Shown here: positions 1-9,765 of the stretch, piece after piece
Position numbering within the stretch: position 1 is the stretch's first letter
Layout: each line of letters opens with the position of its first letter
From: JALYOK01 sp963840785
GTDB taxonomy: Bacteria > Pseudomonadota > Gammaproteobacteria > Burkholderiales > JALYOK01
Length of the DNA stretch: 64,000 bases
NCBI GenBank assembly: GCA_963840785.1
Contig: CAWJAF010000015.1
Location: forward strand, 186,001-250,000
Direction of reading: 5' to 3'
Notes under the pieces: generated by a model
The model's database searches: none
What the model saw: only the letters and a program-made list of their open reading frames with translations
What the model was told of the DNA's origin: nothing
Position numbers and translations under genes: made by a program

Positions 1-117
1 GCCGCGCAATATTTCGCTACGCGTGAACGTTGCGGTGTAATCTTTCACACCGGCATAGGCCGCGGGCATTTGTTTTAACCAACTGAAAAAGATCGTCCGC
101 AGCCCGGGAAGCCATGC
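1..117 (-). CDS. Partial secreted protein at left edge, possibly DUF1571-like
   Basis: Reading leftwards, this stretch encodes a segment with DDLFQLVK followed, after a likely 1-2 base indel near position 70, by MPAAYAGVKDYTATFTRSEI, running off the window. The phrase 'AGVKDYTATF' followed by an acidic/basic stretch resembles the start of the mature part of DUF1571-type secreted proteins. Only about 35 residues are visible, no start or signal peptide can be fixed, and the family assignment is a guess from this short motif. Confidence 0.3.
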
Positions 118-416
118 ATGAGCGTAACTAGGAGCCAAAGGCTAGGAAAACAGTACGCAGTAGCAATTATCCGAACCAGGTCACGATAAATCGAACTGTA
201 CCGGCTATTTCGTGGGTGGGCAATCGGGCCGAACAGGATACGGCTGAATTTTCGGTTTCTGGCACTGGAACCCAAGTTCATTCACGCCGAAATATCCCCT
301 GAATATTGCGACAGGTTTTTTGTTCATTGGATAAACATAACCGTACCAGCAACAAACGCCCTCGCGCCGCGGCAACGCCGGCAGTGACGACAAATTGTGG
401 TTGACTATCAACGCTA

Positions 417-1394
417 TTTAGGATCGGTCAGCAATCCCTGGAATGCGCCTTTACTCTTCGGCATAAATCTGACGTTCAATGCGTCAACTTTCGCCCGGCG
501 CAACGGATTGATCGATGCAGCCTTGTGCGGAAAAAGCACGCGGTTCATCTAGCGTCAATACGACTGAATACTTAGCGGACTGGAGGAGCGATTGGTTAAG
601 CGAATTGTTTTTTCTTGAGTCACGCAAACTTCTTGATCGCCGAACTCCAATCGATTGGTATCCAGGGCCAAACGCCCTGGCGGGCGGCGTAGGCGCGGTG
701 CTGATTTTCTTTCAACGGAGATATCGGGCTTCACGGATGCCACGGCATCCGACGCGAGCGCGACGCCCCAATTAGTCAATACTGTCTTGACAATGGAGGC
801 GGGAATGGCAAGCCCAAAACCTTGGTTCAAACCCATAACCAGGCCGACGACCAAATTGTCCTTTATCACCGGGCCCTCCGGAATTTCCTTCTTCCAAATT
901 TTTCGAAAGCACAATGTTGCGGCCTTCCAGGGAAACAACATTGACACGCAACACTCCCCACGAGGCCACGCCGCTGGGAAATCCGATTGCCGCAACTTGA
1001 TCTGACACCGACTTTCAATGTAACGCAGCGCCAAGTTTCAACGCCATCAGGCCCAGCGGTAGATTTTCCTTGCCACGCACAACCAACAGCGCGAGACCTT
1101 GCAAATCGCCACCTTCAATTTTACGAACCTCTGCTTTGACAAAAACATTCTGGCGCGTAAAAAATTCCACTTGCGGGATGGCATCACCCTCCACCACGTG
1201 AGCCGCGGTAACGATGTATGCGATACTCGGTTCGAGCTTGACGATAAATCCTGCGCCGGTTTTGCGTTTGCCCTCGGTGTGCGAGGTGATTTTGACCACG
1301 CCCGCCCGCAACGCTTCGATATCCTGGGCTTTGGCACCGCGTTATTTAGCCCCAACCACAAGGCGACGCATGAGAACCGAAAACTTTGTCTCAC
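417..1394 (-). CDS. Trypsin-like serine protease, secreted, with C-terminal HYDIN/ASPM-type domain (frameshifted)
   Basis: The N-terminus MRQSFRFSCVALWLGLNNAV looks like a signal peptide. Next, in another frame, come the trypsin-fold blocks: VTAAHVV with the catalytic His (near 1205), GGDLQGLALL with the expected Asp, and GNSGGP with the nucleophile Ser (near 885). These are the signatures of the S1/DegP-type protease family. After the protease domain, LEFGDQEVCVTQEKTIRLTN and, after another frameshift, VAPGESCTLNVRFMPKSKG match the pattern of HYDIN/ASPM 'choice-of-anchor' beta domains. I see at least three frame changes (near 1300, 1010 and 560). The gene overlaps the 3' end of the TIR-membrane gene by about 50 bases if this start is right, suggesting cotranscription. 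The substrate is unknown. Whether the C-terminus ends at 417 or continues through another indel is unclear. Confidence 0.65.
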
Positions 1395-2991
1395 GATTTA
1401 ATCTCCTTGTAAACTTATACGCCCCAAGTGTCACAGAAAATACCCACACCAGATATGCAAACAATACCGTCGCCTTAGAACCATACCAAAGCGTATCGAA
1501 TCGCGTCAGCCGCCTATCTTCGCGATCGGCACCGGCCAGCGTTTGAATATGTCCAGCGACGCCTCGCAAGACGCAATCGAATGATGCATGCCGTCGGGAG
1601 TCAGAGTCAAGTTGGGAAATGAAGAAATGATCCAATCGGTCAAGGCCGAGCGAATCGCGGGAATCAACGACAGTCTTTTCCTTCGCGGAGAAATCAGGAT
1701 AGCTTATTTCGCCGGCCGCGACGAGGCTGGGTTCACGCGCGCCACTTTGATTTTGCCGAGTAAACTCAATGCCTCGAATCGGCGCGCCGGTTTTTGACAA
1801 CAACTCGATCCTCGAGTTTTTGTCTGGGGTTAGGGTCAACACCAAGGATTGCGGCAGACCCTGCACGTCGATCAGTGGGCTGTCTTGCGCGAGTTCGGCT
1901 CGTAACGCCATAGCGTTGGATCGCATGTTGTACTACCGTCGCCAACTCCCCTGCTTGAATAGTGCGCGCTGCATTCAATCGAAATGTACGCGGCGGCAAC
2001 ACCGCGGGTGCGCTATGCTGCCCATCGAGCCGTATGGTGAGCCCCGTGCCACCGAGGGTTTCGAAGATGACTTGTGTTCCCGGTTCAGACGCTAATGGCT
2101 TCGAGTCGTGCCGCTGGCCCGATGGCTTCAGGGTCACCCGTTATGGTGACAATCGGCAGGTCGTCCTTGCGTCCCCGCAATACGACCGCTTCGTTAACGC
2201 TGATCGAATTCCAAGCGATATCGGAGCTACTGTCTTCGGCGCGCCTTGAGTCGGCGATTTATAATTTCGCCGGTTTGAAGGTAATCGATTCGAAACTTTC
2301 GATGCTGAGCGTATGAAAGCCAACCGCGTTATCTAATATCGGCACCGGTTGTGTACCGGCAAGTGAAAACGCAACACGATCTACCACCAAGTCAATTTGC
2401 ACTCGGGTCGGCACAGGCCAGTTCATCAGGCTAAATGCCGCAACCATAATGAAGACGCTGGGGATAACCAATAGCCCGAACAAGTAGAACGCCTTCCTGG
2501 TTTTCATTCTTTGCAACGCCGCAACGTCGGCACCAGCATCATCCACGCCGCTCGTGCTGAGAGCTCGCCGCGGGCGGCAAAGCCGCATAGGTCAGCGTAG
2601 CGTTCAGCAGTGATTCGATACTTTTCAACATTCGCTGAAATTCTTCATGGGGCTTATCCGGACTCCAATCGACCAGATTTGCCGCTTGAACCATTTGAAA
2701 TTCCAGCGGCAATTTCAAATCCTTTTCCAACACCACCGGAAGCAACAGTTCTCGACTGACGCCATCAGACGCTTCGGCTCTCACCCAATGCGATTCGACC
2801 GAATGTTTGGTCCAAAGGACAATGACGCATTTTGCTCTAGCAAGATTGTCTTCGATCACCTTATCGAAAGTCTTTCCAAACGGAATTTGACGATCCCACC
2901 AAACCGACCAGCCTTGCCCCGTCAGCGCTGTGGCAATTTGTCGCGCCCGCTCACGATCCTCACTCGCATAACTGATGAAGATATCGCTCAT
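1342..2991 (-). CDS. TIR-domain membrane protein (frameshifted)
   Basis: Residues 1-115 form a TIR domain: MSDIFISYASEDRERARQIA at the start, the WWDRQIPFGKTF BB-loop region, and SHWVRAEASDG with a Glu near residue 73 at the position of the catalytic NADase glutamate in active TIRs. I chose the start at 2991 because the TIR consensus begins right at this Met. After a frame change near 2560 comes a transmembrane helix (FYLFGLLVIPSVFIMVAAF), then about 300 residues of probable extracytoplasmic region in two frames, and a second hydrophobic helix (VLFAYLVWVFSVTLGAY) close to the C-terminus. The expected length is about 550 residues. TIR domains cleave NAD or mediate signalling. Here the TIR would be cytoplasmic, tethered to a periplasmic sensor-like part, next to a secreted protease. 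The role is inferred, not seen. Confidence 0.65.
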
Positions 2992-3037
2992 GGAATTGGG
3001 GGCGAACTCGTTATTCTCGTGGTCCAATCGATCCGCA

Positions 3038-3793
3038 CTACTGCAAGCGCGGCTGATGACGGAATCGAACCACTTGGTTAAGCGGATCATTCGTGTTCAA
3101 CAAATAACCGCCGACAACTAGTTTATAGTTTCCTTGAGGTAACGACGGGCTAGACGCATCCCATTTGATCCAGAAGGGACGGCCACCGCGCTGGGGTGCC
3201 AGGGACTGCAATAAGATGCCGACGCCACCCTTCTCAGGATAGATTGAGGCCTTGATCTTGGCATCGTCGCGAAGCTTAAAGGCGAAGCGATATCCCTTAA
3301 TCTCATTGGGATATTGGAATTGATAAAAAATTACCGGCGCAACCGTTTCTATGGCGCGCGGTTGCGGGCTCTCCAGACGAGCCACCGTGCCGAGGTCGTT
3401 GATCGTCAGATCGGGAAGCGAGCTAATAACATCTTTCGTCGGCCAATCGAAAACATTGTCGAAACCCGCGCGCCAATTGCCCCGCGGTTCGATATTGTCG
3501 AGCCAATAGTAATGCTTGTAGTCCAATTCACGCACCGTTAAAAACACTCGCGTGGGACGCTCGAGGAAAAATCGCGCATAGAACCGTTCAGCCGGTTTAT
3601 CACCCGTTTCTGGGTAATCGACCTGAGCAGACAATAGTTCGATATCGAATCCGGACACCGGCTTGGGTTTGATCCCCTCGCTTCGATTGGTGCGTTTTTG
3701 GTAAGTAAGGTCTGGCGCCGCCGCCGGCGCATCGCACAGGCAGAAGCACAGCAAAATCGCTAACCATGGTTGCAACGACCGGATGCGATTCAC
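3038..3793 (-). CDS. Secreted protein of unknown function
   Basis: This is a 251-residue protein with a clear signal peptide (MNRIRSLQPWLAILLCFCLC, cleavage probably after APAAA). The mature part is beta-rich by eye, with FYARFFLERPTRVFLTVREL and a C-terminal LPQGNYKLVVGGYLLN segment reminiscent of carbohydrate-binding or Ig-like sandwich domains, but I do not recognise a family. It starts 14 bases after the stop of the upstream di-heme cytochrome and ends 46 bases before the TIR gene, so it probably links the two modules in one transcript. The final residues after LNQVVRF may be altered by an indel. Confidence 0.6.
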   Translation of the reverse strand: MNRIRSLQPWLAILLCFCLCDAPAAAPDLTYQKRTNRSEGIKPKPVSGFDIELLSAQVDYPETGDKPAERFYARFFLERPTRVFLTVRELDYKHYYWLDNIEPRGNWRAGFDNVFDWPTKDVISSLPDLTINDLGTVARLESPQPRAIETVAPVIFYQFQYPNEIKGYRFAFKLRDDAKIKASIYPEKGGVGILLQSLAPQRGGRPFWIKWDASSPSLPQGNYKLVVGGYLLNTNDPLNQVVRFRHQPRLQ

Positions 3794-3807
3794 CTCAATC
3801 CTTTTTG

Positions 3808-5281
3808 CTATAGCGTTTTTAGGAACTCGATCAACGTCATCTTCTCTTCGTCGGTTAAGTTCGTACCAAATTCGTGGCCTTGGTTGCCGTTGCCACGCAA
3901 TGAGGTATCGTGTTTCGTACCGCTGCGTTCGGCTTCCACACCCTCGGTGACAAAGCCTACTTTTTTCTGATCATACACATCATAACCGCGATAGAAATCC
4001 TTCGGTCGATTGGCGGCGGGCTGCAGTAAATCATATAGGGTCGGTACCGAACCATTGTGCAAATAAGGCGCTTCAAGCCAAATGCCATCGAGAAATTGAA
4101 TCACGTAGCCTTTCAAATCTTCTTCGACTAAGCCTCTGCGATCCAGTCCCATTTCTTTTACGACTTTGTTTGCCGCGATCGCGGCGGATTTATTCCAGCT
4201 ATCGAGGCGCCCCCGATCGGTGCCGATTTCATCAATCGGCAACGGCGTGCCGGCGCGATCGCTCGCGTGGCAGGCCGCGCAGTTTGCATCAAAAAGCGCT
4301 TTGCCTTGCGCCGCTTTAGCATGGTCGATGGTAAACGGATATTTCGGTGCCGGTAAATTACCCAGATATTCGTGTAGCCATTTCACTTCTCCTAGAAATT
4401 TTTCCTTGTTCCGCGGCGCAGCGCCGAGCAAACCCATCGCCGAATCCATAATCACCGATTGGGCGTCGTGGCTATCGCCGGCGTAGTTCATGCGATGGCC
4501 TTTGTCCCATTTGTACTTCTGCAAATTCCAATTCGACGGCATGTCGGTCGGGCCGAAGGTGTCGTCCATTGGTAAGTTTAATCATGAAATATTTCGTCAA
4601 GTTCATCGCGTCGTCGCGGCCCGGCCCCCACTCGGGAAAATCTTTGCGATAAATCCACGCGAACTGATTTTCGCGTTCGATCAGTTGCTTTTTCATAATC
4701 GGGATGATGAAAAAACGATACAAACCTTGATCGATCAAATCGAGCTTGGTCACCAAATTAATCTCGCGCATGATGTTGTCGGCATTAAAGCGCGGATCCT
4801 TGGCGCAATCGACTAAGAAGCGAAAGAAACCTTCGATGTCAGCGGTATGCGATCCGCCGGCGACTACAAAGGTTGGAATCTCATCGGGCTTAGAGCGATA
4901 ACTAGAAGTGTGGCAACCGGCGCAATTATTCGCGACTCGCGGAAAGCCGATGGTCTTTTTGCTAAAGCCAATCGGCACGTCCATGCCCTGCTCCCATGGC
5001 ACGCCAAGGCCCGCGTAACCGCCGGGCTTCGGCAACTTTTCCGGGAACATGCGCGGCAGAACATACCAAATCCAGTAGGGAATACCAGCATCAAATTCCG
5101 CGCCGATGGAACCATACTTGAAGCGCATCTCCGGCGTTGCCGTAACCCACGCCTCTTGCGGATGCTCCCGGAAGCCACGATCCCAAGCGATGTAGCCGCC
5201 CATGGCGGCAAGGATTGCAAGCGCCAACAATATCCATTTCTTGCGGCCTTTTGGTTTGCGTTTCGCGTCACTCGCTAGCAT
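3808..5281 (-). CDS. Membrane-anchored di-heme c-type cytochrome, RoxA/di-heme peroxidase-like (frameshifted)
   Basis: The N-terminal basic patch and transmembrane helix (WILLALAILAAMGGYIAW, residues 16-33) anchor a periplasmic protein. Two CxxCH haem c motifs are present: NCAGCHTS in the first half and NCAACHAS in the second. The blocks FKYGSIGAEFDAGIPYWIW, WLEAPYLHNGSVPTLYDLL and FYRGYDVYD are those I associate with the di-heme cytochrome c peroxidase-like family that includes the rubber oxygenase RoxA. The frame changes near 4570, and the two halves overlap there. The expected length is about 490 residues. It is a paralogue of the neighbouring 5439-7054 gene. A peroxidase, oxygenase or electron-transfer role is possible; the sequence alone does not decide. 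Confidence 0.8.
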
Positions 5282-5321
5282 GATGTCTCCGGGTCATATT
5301 GGTTACCCTCTATGGAAAATC

Positions 5322-5427
5322 GTAGGGTGGATCAAGCGTGGCATAAAAACTACTGCTGCCACCAGTCGCGGATCCACCAGTTTTTCAAAGTGGTGGAACC
5401 AGCGCGACGCGCTTTGATCCACCCTAC
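5322..5427. repeat. Dispersed palindromic repeat, family A copy 1
   Basis: The intergenic space between two cytochrome genes is bounded by GTAGGGTGGATCAAGCG at 5322-5338 and its near-exact inverse ending at 5427 (GATCCACCCTAC). Internal GGATCCACC and GTGGTGGA pieces make further complementarity. The same outer sequence occurs at 37198-37266. Confidence 0.8.
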
Positions 5428-5438
5428 CTTTGTGCTCC

Positions 5439-7054
5439 TTAGAACGTTTTCAGAAACTCAACCAACGCGCCCTTTTCTTCCGCACTCAGCTCCGTGCCAT
5501 AACTTTTACCCTCGTGCCCGCGATTGCCGTTGCCGGGAATCGCTGTATCAAAACGAAAATATTTTCGCCCGCCTTCTTCGGCAATCGTCGATACAAAGCC
5601 GACTTTAGTCGGATCGTATACATCGTTGCCTCGATAAAATTCCATTGGCCGTTGATCGCCTGCATCCAGCAAATCGCGCAGCGACGGTACCGAACCGTTG
5701 TGCAAATAAGGCGCGCGCAGCCACAAGCCGTCAAGCGGCATGTTCGCGTAACCAAACGTTTTGCGGTAATGGCAGAAGCGATACGGCGTTCCGGCGTACG
5801 GTGAGCCCATGTTGACGGCGAGCAGGTAGCTGAACGAATCAAGCCGGCGCCGATCCGTTGCGATGTCTTCGATGCGCGTGATCTTGCCGACGATTGGCCC
5901 GTAGATGTCTTCCGATTCGCCGGGTTTCAAACATTCCGTTTGCGGCAAGCCTTCTTTCGGTGCGAATGTTTGACCATTGGCACCGTGACACGCGGCGCAG
6001 TATTCCGCATAGAGTTTGCCGCCTGTCGCGGCCTTGTTTTGATCGATGGCATAGGGATACACGGGCTGCTTAACGTCGCGCAGATAAGCTTCCATGCGAC
6101 CGATGGATTCAAGGTCAATCGTTGGCGGCGTGGCACCGGTGGCAAATGCAGCATTCTTATTACGTTCGACGACGTTGCCGTTATTCCCGTCCCAATGTAA
6201 ATGCATGCCGGTCTTTTGCCGTTGATTCCAAACCGAGGGAAAATCCACCGGCGCTTGCAATTCGTGTTCCGGCAGTTTGGCTATCGGAAAATTGAAGTAA
6301 CCTGCCTTACCCGGATTAAACGTATCGACGCGTCCCGGCCCCCAGTGTGGTTGCGCTTGCGCCCATGCGAACCGATTACGCAACGACAACAATCGATCGC
6401 GCATAATCCAAATCGCCACGGGATAGACAACGTAACGATCGATCGCACTCAGCCGCCCATTATTTTTTGCCATCAGCCGATCGATTTCCGGAACAATATG
6501 TTCAGCACTAAATTTTGCGTCCGCACTGCAATTGAAAAAGAATGTCTGGAACGCGAGCATATCTAGGGTATTCGCCGGCATGCCGGTATAAATCTGCGCT
6601 ACGCTTTGCGGCGAATCGCGCACCGTGCTGGTATGACATGCGCCACAATTCAAAAATACGCGATCAATACCGAGATGGCGGCGCTTCGAAACACCAATCG
6701 GCAGATCTTTATTCGCTTCATAGACCATGCCGAACGCCGCATAGGGCGTGGCTTCCGGGGCAGGCATGCCTGCGGGCAAGTATTCACGGCACACTTCGGG
6801 CAATGCCTGCCAGATCTTAAGCGGGAAGCCGACCGTGCGCTCGCCGCCGGTGGAACCGTACTTGAAATGTTCTTCGGGATTATCGAAATGTGTACTGTTC
6901 GATCGGGCAAGAATCGCATTGCGCCATAAGCCACAACGAGCAGCGGCACACCGAGAGAAAAGATCACCCACAGCCACAAACGCCGATACCATTTCACCCG
7001 CGACAATTGCGCACGCGTCGGTCCGGACGGATAAGCTTCTTCGAGTTTTGACAT
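5439..7054 (-). CDS. Second membrane-anchored di-heme c-type cytochrome, RoxA/di-heme peroxidase-like (frameshifted)
   Basis: The N-terminus MSKLEEAYPSGPTRAQLSRV is followed by a transmembrane helix (LWVIFSLGVPLLVVAYGAM). After a frame change near 6900 the periplasmic part continues with FKYGSTGGERTVGFPLKIW, the first haem motif NCGACHTS, a second haem motif YCAACHGAN, and the C-terminal LDGLWLRAPYLHNGSVPSL block. These blocks match the adjacent 3808-5281 protein, so the two are paralogues, probably a tandem duplication. The expected length is about 538 residues. The 157 bases separating it from the paralogue hold a palindromic repeat. The start at 7054 is supported by the anchor sequence lying in that frame. 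Confidence 0.8.
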
Positions 7055-7083
7055 ATTGCGAATCCCTTTTGCGACTTAGAATT

Positions 7084-8856
7084 TCAATGCAGCGTACAAC
7101 TGCGCAGCGTTTCGTAACTGCGGCCTAACCACCGGTCCGGCGATTGTTTGAGCGATGCATCGGCGAATGGTGCAACGTAGGCGCGCATCGCGCTCAACGC
7201 ATCACTTGCGACCGACGGCTGCGCAAACACGGTTTCTGGCGGCATCGGTGTCTTCGGGCGCAGCTGGGCCGCCACCTGCCACATCGTCAAACGGAAATAA
7301 ATTCGGTCGGCACAGCGCTCTAAGTTACGTTGAACGTCTTCCGATTTTCCATGCATAAAATTCGGCGGAAACGGCTCCCGCGTCGCGTGGCATCGTGCGC
7401 AATGCGCGTAGAAATGATTGAGGCCGGCGTCGCGCCGCGCGGCGGCGATTATCTGATCTTCGTCTAGCGCCGCGGGCGGCGCCGGCGCATCGTTATCGCA
7501 ACAACTTGTGCCAGCTTCGATACCAAGCGTTCGAAACAGCGCATCGCGCAACGGCGCACGTTGGATGGTTGGATAGTCGAATGCGGCTTGCCCTGCTGGT
7601 TCTTTGAGCATCGACTCGACTGCCTGATCAAGCGCAGTGAAACCGGGCGATTTCAGCATCGACTCGACAGTGACTTTGTTGCCCAACGGGATCCCTAATT
7701 TGCTTGAGATCAAGCGGATATCGTGACCACTAAAAAATTCACCGACGCCTTTAATCAAACGAAACCGGTCGGTTTCCCATTGCCAAATTTCCTTGTGTCC
7801 GCGCGGCAGCAGCGCCTCGAAACGCGCGGGAACATGTGCGAGCCGCGCGGAATCGGCGAACTGCAACGGATCGCGATTCGGAATATCGTTACTCGGAATC
7901 TTCAGGCCGTTTGGCCAATGGGATTGCCAATTTTTTTCGAACGGCACGAGAAAATCTTGCTGAAAACCCGCAGACTGAAAATTAAAACCTCGCTCGCTTG
8001 TGAGCCGATACTGCAACGCCGCGACCAGCGCGCGCGCCCGGCAACGGCGATTATCTTGGCAGCCATCGCGCCACAACAATTCGTAGGCCGGAAGCAGATT
8101 AGCGCGATCAGTCGCGTCATCAATCGCATTTGCAATATCAACGCCAATACGAATGGGAAGGCCATCGAAATCCCCGTGCGCATCGGCCAATAGTTTGGCA
8201 ATTTCCGGATTCGCGTTGGTTTCATCCCACACTTGCCGCGAAAATATCGGTGCTTGATTTTGATGGCAACTGACGCAGACAGAACGGTTGGCGTAAAAAA
8301 CTTGGGGTTCAGTTCCTGCCGTGTAATTTTTCACCAGTTGAAACTCAAAGCGTCCCGCGCTTTCGTTAAAACTGATAACTTCAATCAAGTTCGCTTTTTC
8401 CTGGTAGCCCAAATACAAACGATCTTTGAGCAATGGAAATTCGCCATCCGATTTCGTGTCGCTGTTAAACGCGACGACTTTGCGCGGAAACTTGAAAAAA
8501 TCCGGCGCGGCCGCGGTACGTTGCAACGATCGACCAAGCGGAATCAATACCGATTGGTAGCACTCTTGCGCGCAGCCGCCTGCTTGCGACAACGAAGCCA
8601 ATAGTTTCGAAAACGGAAACGGAATGTGCCAGCCCGTGCGATGTCCGGTCAATTGATCGAACAGCGAGCGACCGGCGGGTGGCAAGTTCGAACCAGTGAC
8701 AACACTAGCAAAGTTCGTCGATTCGGGTGGTCGCACGGCGTCGATAGCAAACTCTCGTTTATCACTTGCAATGCGTAGGTGACCCGCCACGAACAACGCC
8801 GCAGCGACGATGATTGAAAGCCCGGCAAGCCAATACCAAAGCGCAGTTCGACCCAT
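7084..8856 (-). CDS. Membrane-anchored di-heme cytochrome-like protein
   Basis: This is a 590-residue open frame. It has an N-terminal anchor (WYWLAGLSIIVAAALFVAG, residues 8-26) and two CxxCH motifs, CVSCH at residues 194-198 and CARCH at 486-490. A CCDN cysteine pair lies shortly before the second haem. It does not show the 'APYLHNGS' block of its neighbours, so it is a different cytochrome type; I do not recognise the family by name. It starts four bases before the upstream lipoprotein stop and lies 29 bases before the next cytochrome, so it is part of the same operon. It is one of the few genes here without a visible frame break. Confidence 0.75.
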   Translation of the reverse strand: MGRTALWYWLAGLSIIVAAALFVAGHLRIASDKREFAIDAVRPPESTNFASVVTGSNLPPAGRSLFDQLTGHRTGWHIPFPFSKLLASLSQAGGCAQECYQSVLIPLGRSLQRTAAAPDFFKFPRKVVAFNSDTKSDGEFPLLKDRLYLGYQEKANLIEVISFNESAGRFEFQLVKNYTAGTEPQVFYANRSVCVSCHQNQAPIFSRQVWDETNANPEIAKLLADAHGDFDGLPIRIGVDIANAIDDATDRANLLPAYELLWRDGCQDNRRCRARALVAALQYRLTSERGFNFQSAGFQQDFLVPFEKNWQSHWPNGLKIPSNDIPNRDPLQFADSARLAHVPARFEALLPRGHKEIWQWETDRFRLIKGVGEFFSGHDIRLISSKLGIPLGNKVTVESMLKSPGFTALDQAVESMLKEPAGQAAFDYPTIQRAPLRDALFRTLGIEAGTSCCDNDAPAPPAALDEDQIIAAARRDAGLNHFYAHCARCHATREPFPPNFMHGKSEDVQRNLERCADRIYFRLTMWQVAAQLRPKTPMPPETVFAQPSVASDALSAMRAYVAPFADASLKQSPDRWLGRSYETLRSCTLH

Positions 8857-8859
8857 GCA

Positions 8860-9743
8860 TCACTGCGCCGCCAGCACCTTGCGTTGCTGAGTGCCGGTCC
8901 AGCAGTCTTCTTGCGATTGACCGGTTTTAGTGAACTGCGGGCCATCCTTAGCAGCGATCTCGTCGTTGACCAGGGTAAAATTCAAAATGAAAATTCGATC
9001 GAGATAGGCGCGGCCCAAATAAAATCCCGGCCGCACCATGCGAATCTCATCGCGCACTTTAAAGCCGCGCCGACCCGCGAGAAAATCGGGTTTCTCCATG
9101 TAACCGGCAATCTCGTCGGTGAATGCGTAATCGATAATGATCGATTCTCGGCGCGAATCCATGATACTTTGTCCGCAGTAAAGTTTGGCGGGAAACAACA
9201 GCCACGCGTCCTTGCCTTTTACATCGATTTTCTGTCGGCTCGCGCGTCCACCAGCCCCATGGTGCGCAATAAATTGATATCCTCAATGCGATTGCGCAGC
9301 ACGCGCTCGTTGCGATAAAACACTTTCCCTTTCCATAAAGTTTCGCCGATCAAATCGAGCTTCTTGCCTTTCAGCTGAACGACTAATCCAGGCAAACCAC
9401 CGACGATTTCCGACAGGCGCAAGCGGCCGCTGCTGCCGCGCGGGAAAAACAAATCGCCGTCAAACGCGCCGTCGGGAATCGGGCCCGGCGCTCAAGTCGC
9501 GCATAGATCTGATCGATCTGCTCCTGATCAAGCGTCGAAAGATAGCGTGGCGTAATCTTGTTCCAGCTCCGTCGGCGCAAGCGGAAAATTGTGCTCGACC
9601 GCGGCAAAATCGGGCTTGGACTGATAGTCAGCGCCATAAGTCGCGAACTTGATATCCGGCTTCGGCGTAAACAGCGCCTGAATATAGTCGCACCCGGTCA
9701 AAGCCGCCAACGCGATTGCGAATGATCGGAAGACGTAGATTCA
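8860..9743 (-). CDS. Lipoprotein of unknown function in the cytochrome operon (frameshifted)
   Basis: The N-terminus reads MNLRLPII and then, one base out of frame, ALAALTGCDYIQA, which gives a lipobox (LTGC) for lipidation. Several further frame changes follow. Recognisable pieces include LRLSEIVGGLPGLVVQLKGK, IEDINLLRTMGLVDARAD and GFYLGRAYLDRIFILNFTLV. No haem motif is present. The roughly 290-residue product sits between two cytochrome genes, with its stop overlapping the following gene's start region, so it is probably a periplasm-facing accessory of the cytochromes. I do not recognise a family. Confidence 0.55.
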
Positions 9744-9765
9744 TGATCGCTTCGTCTCCGGTAAT

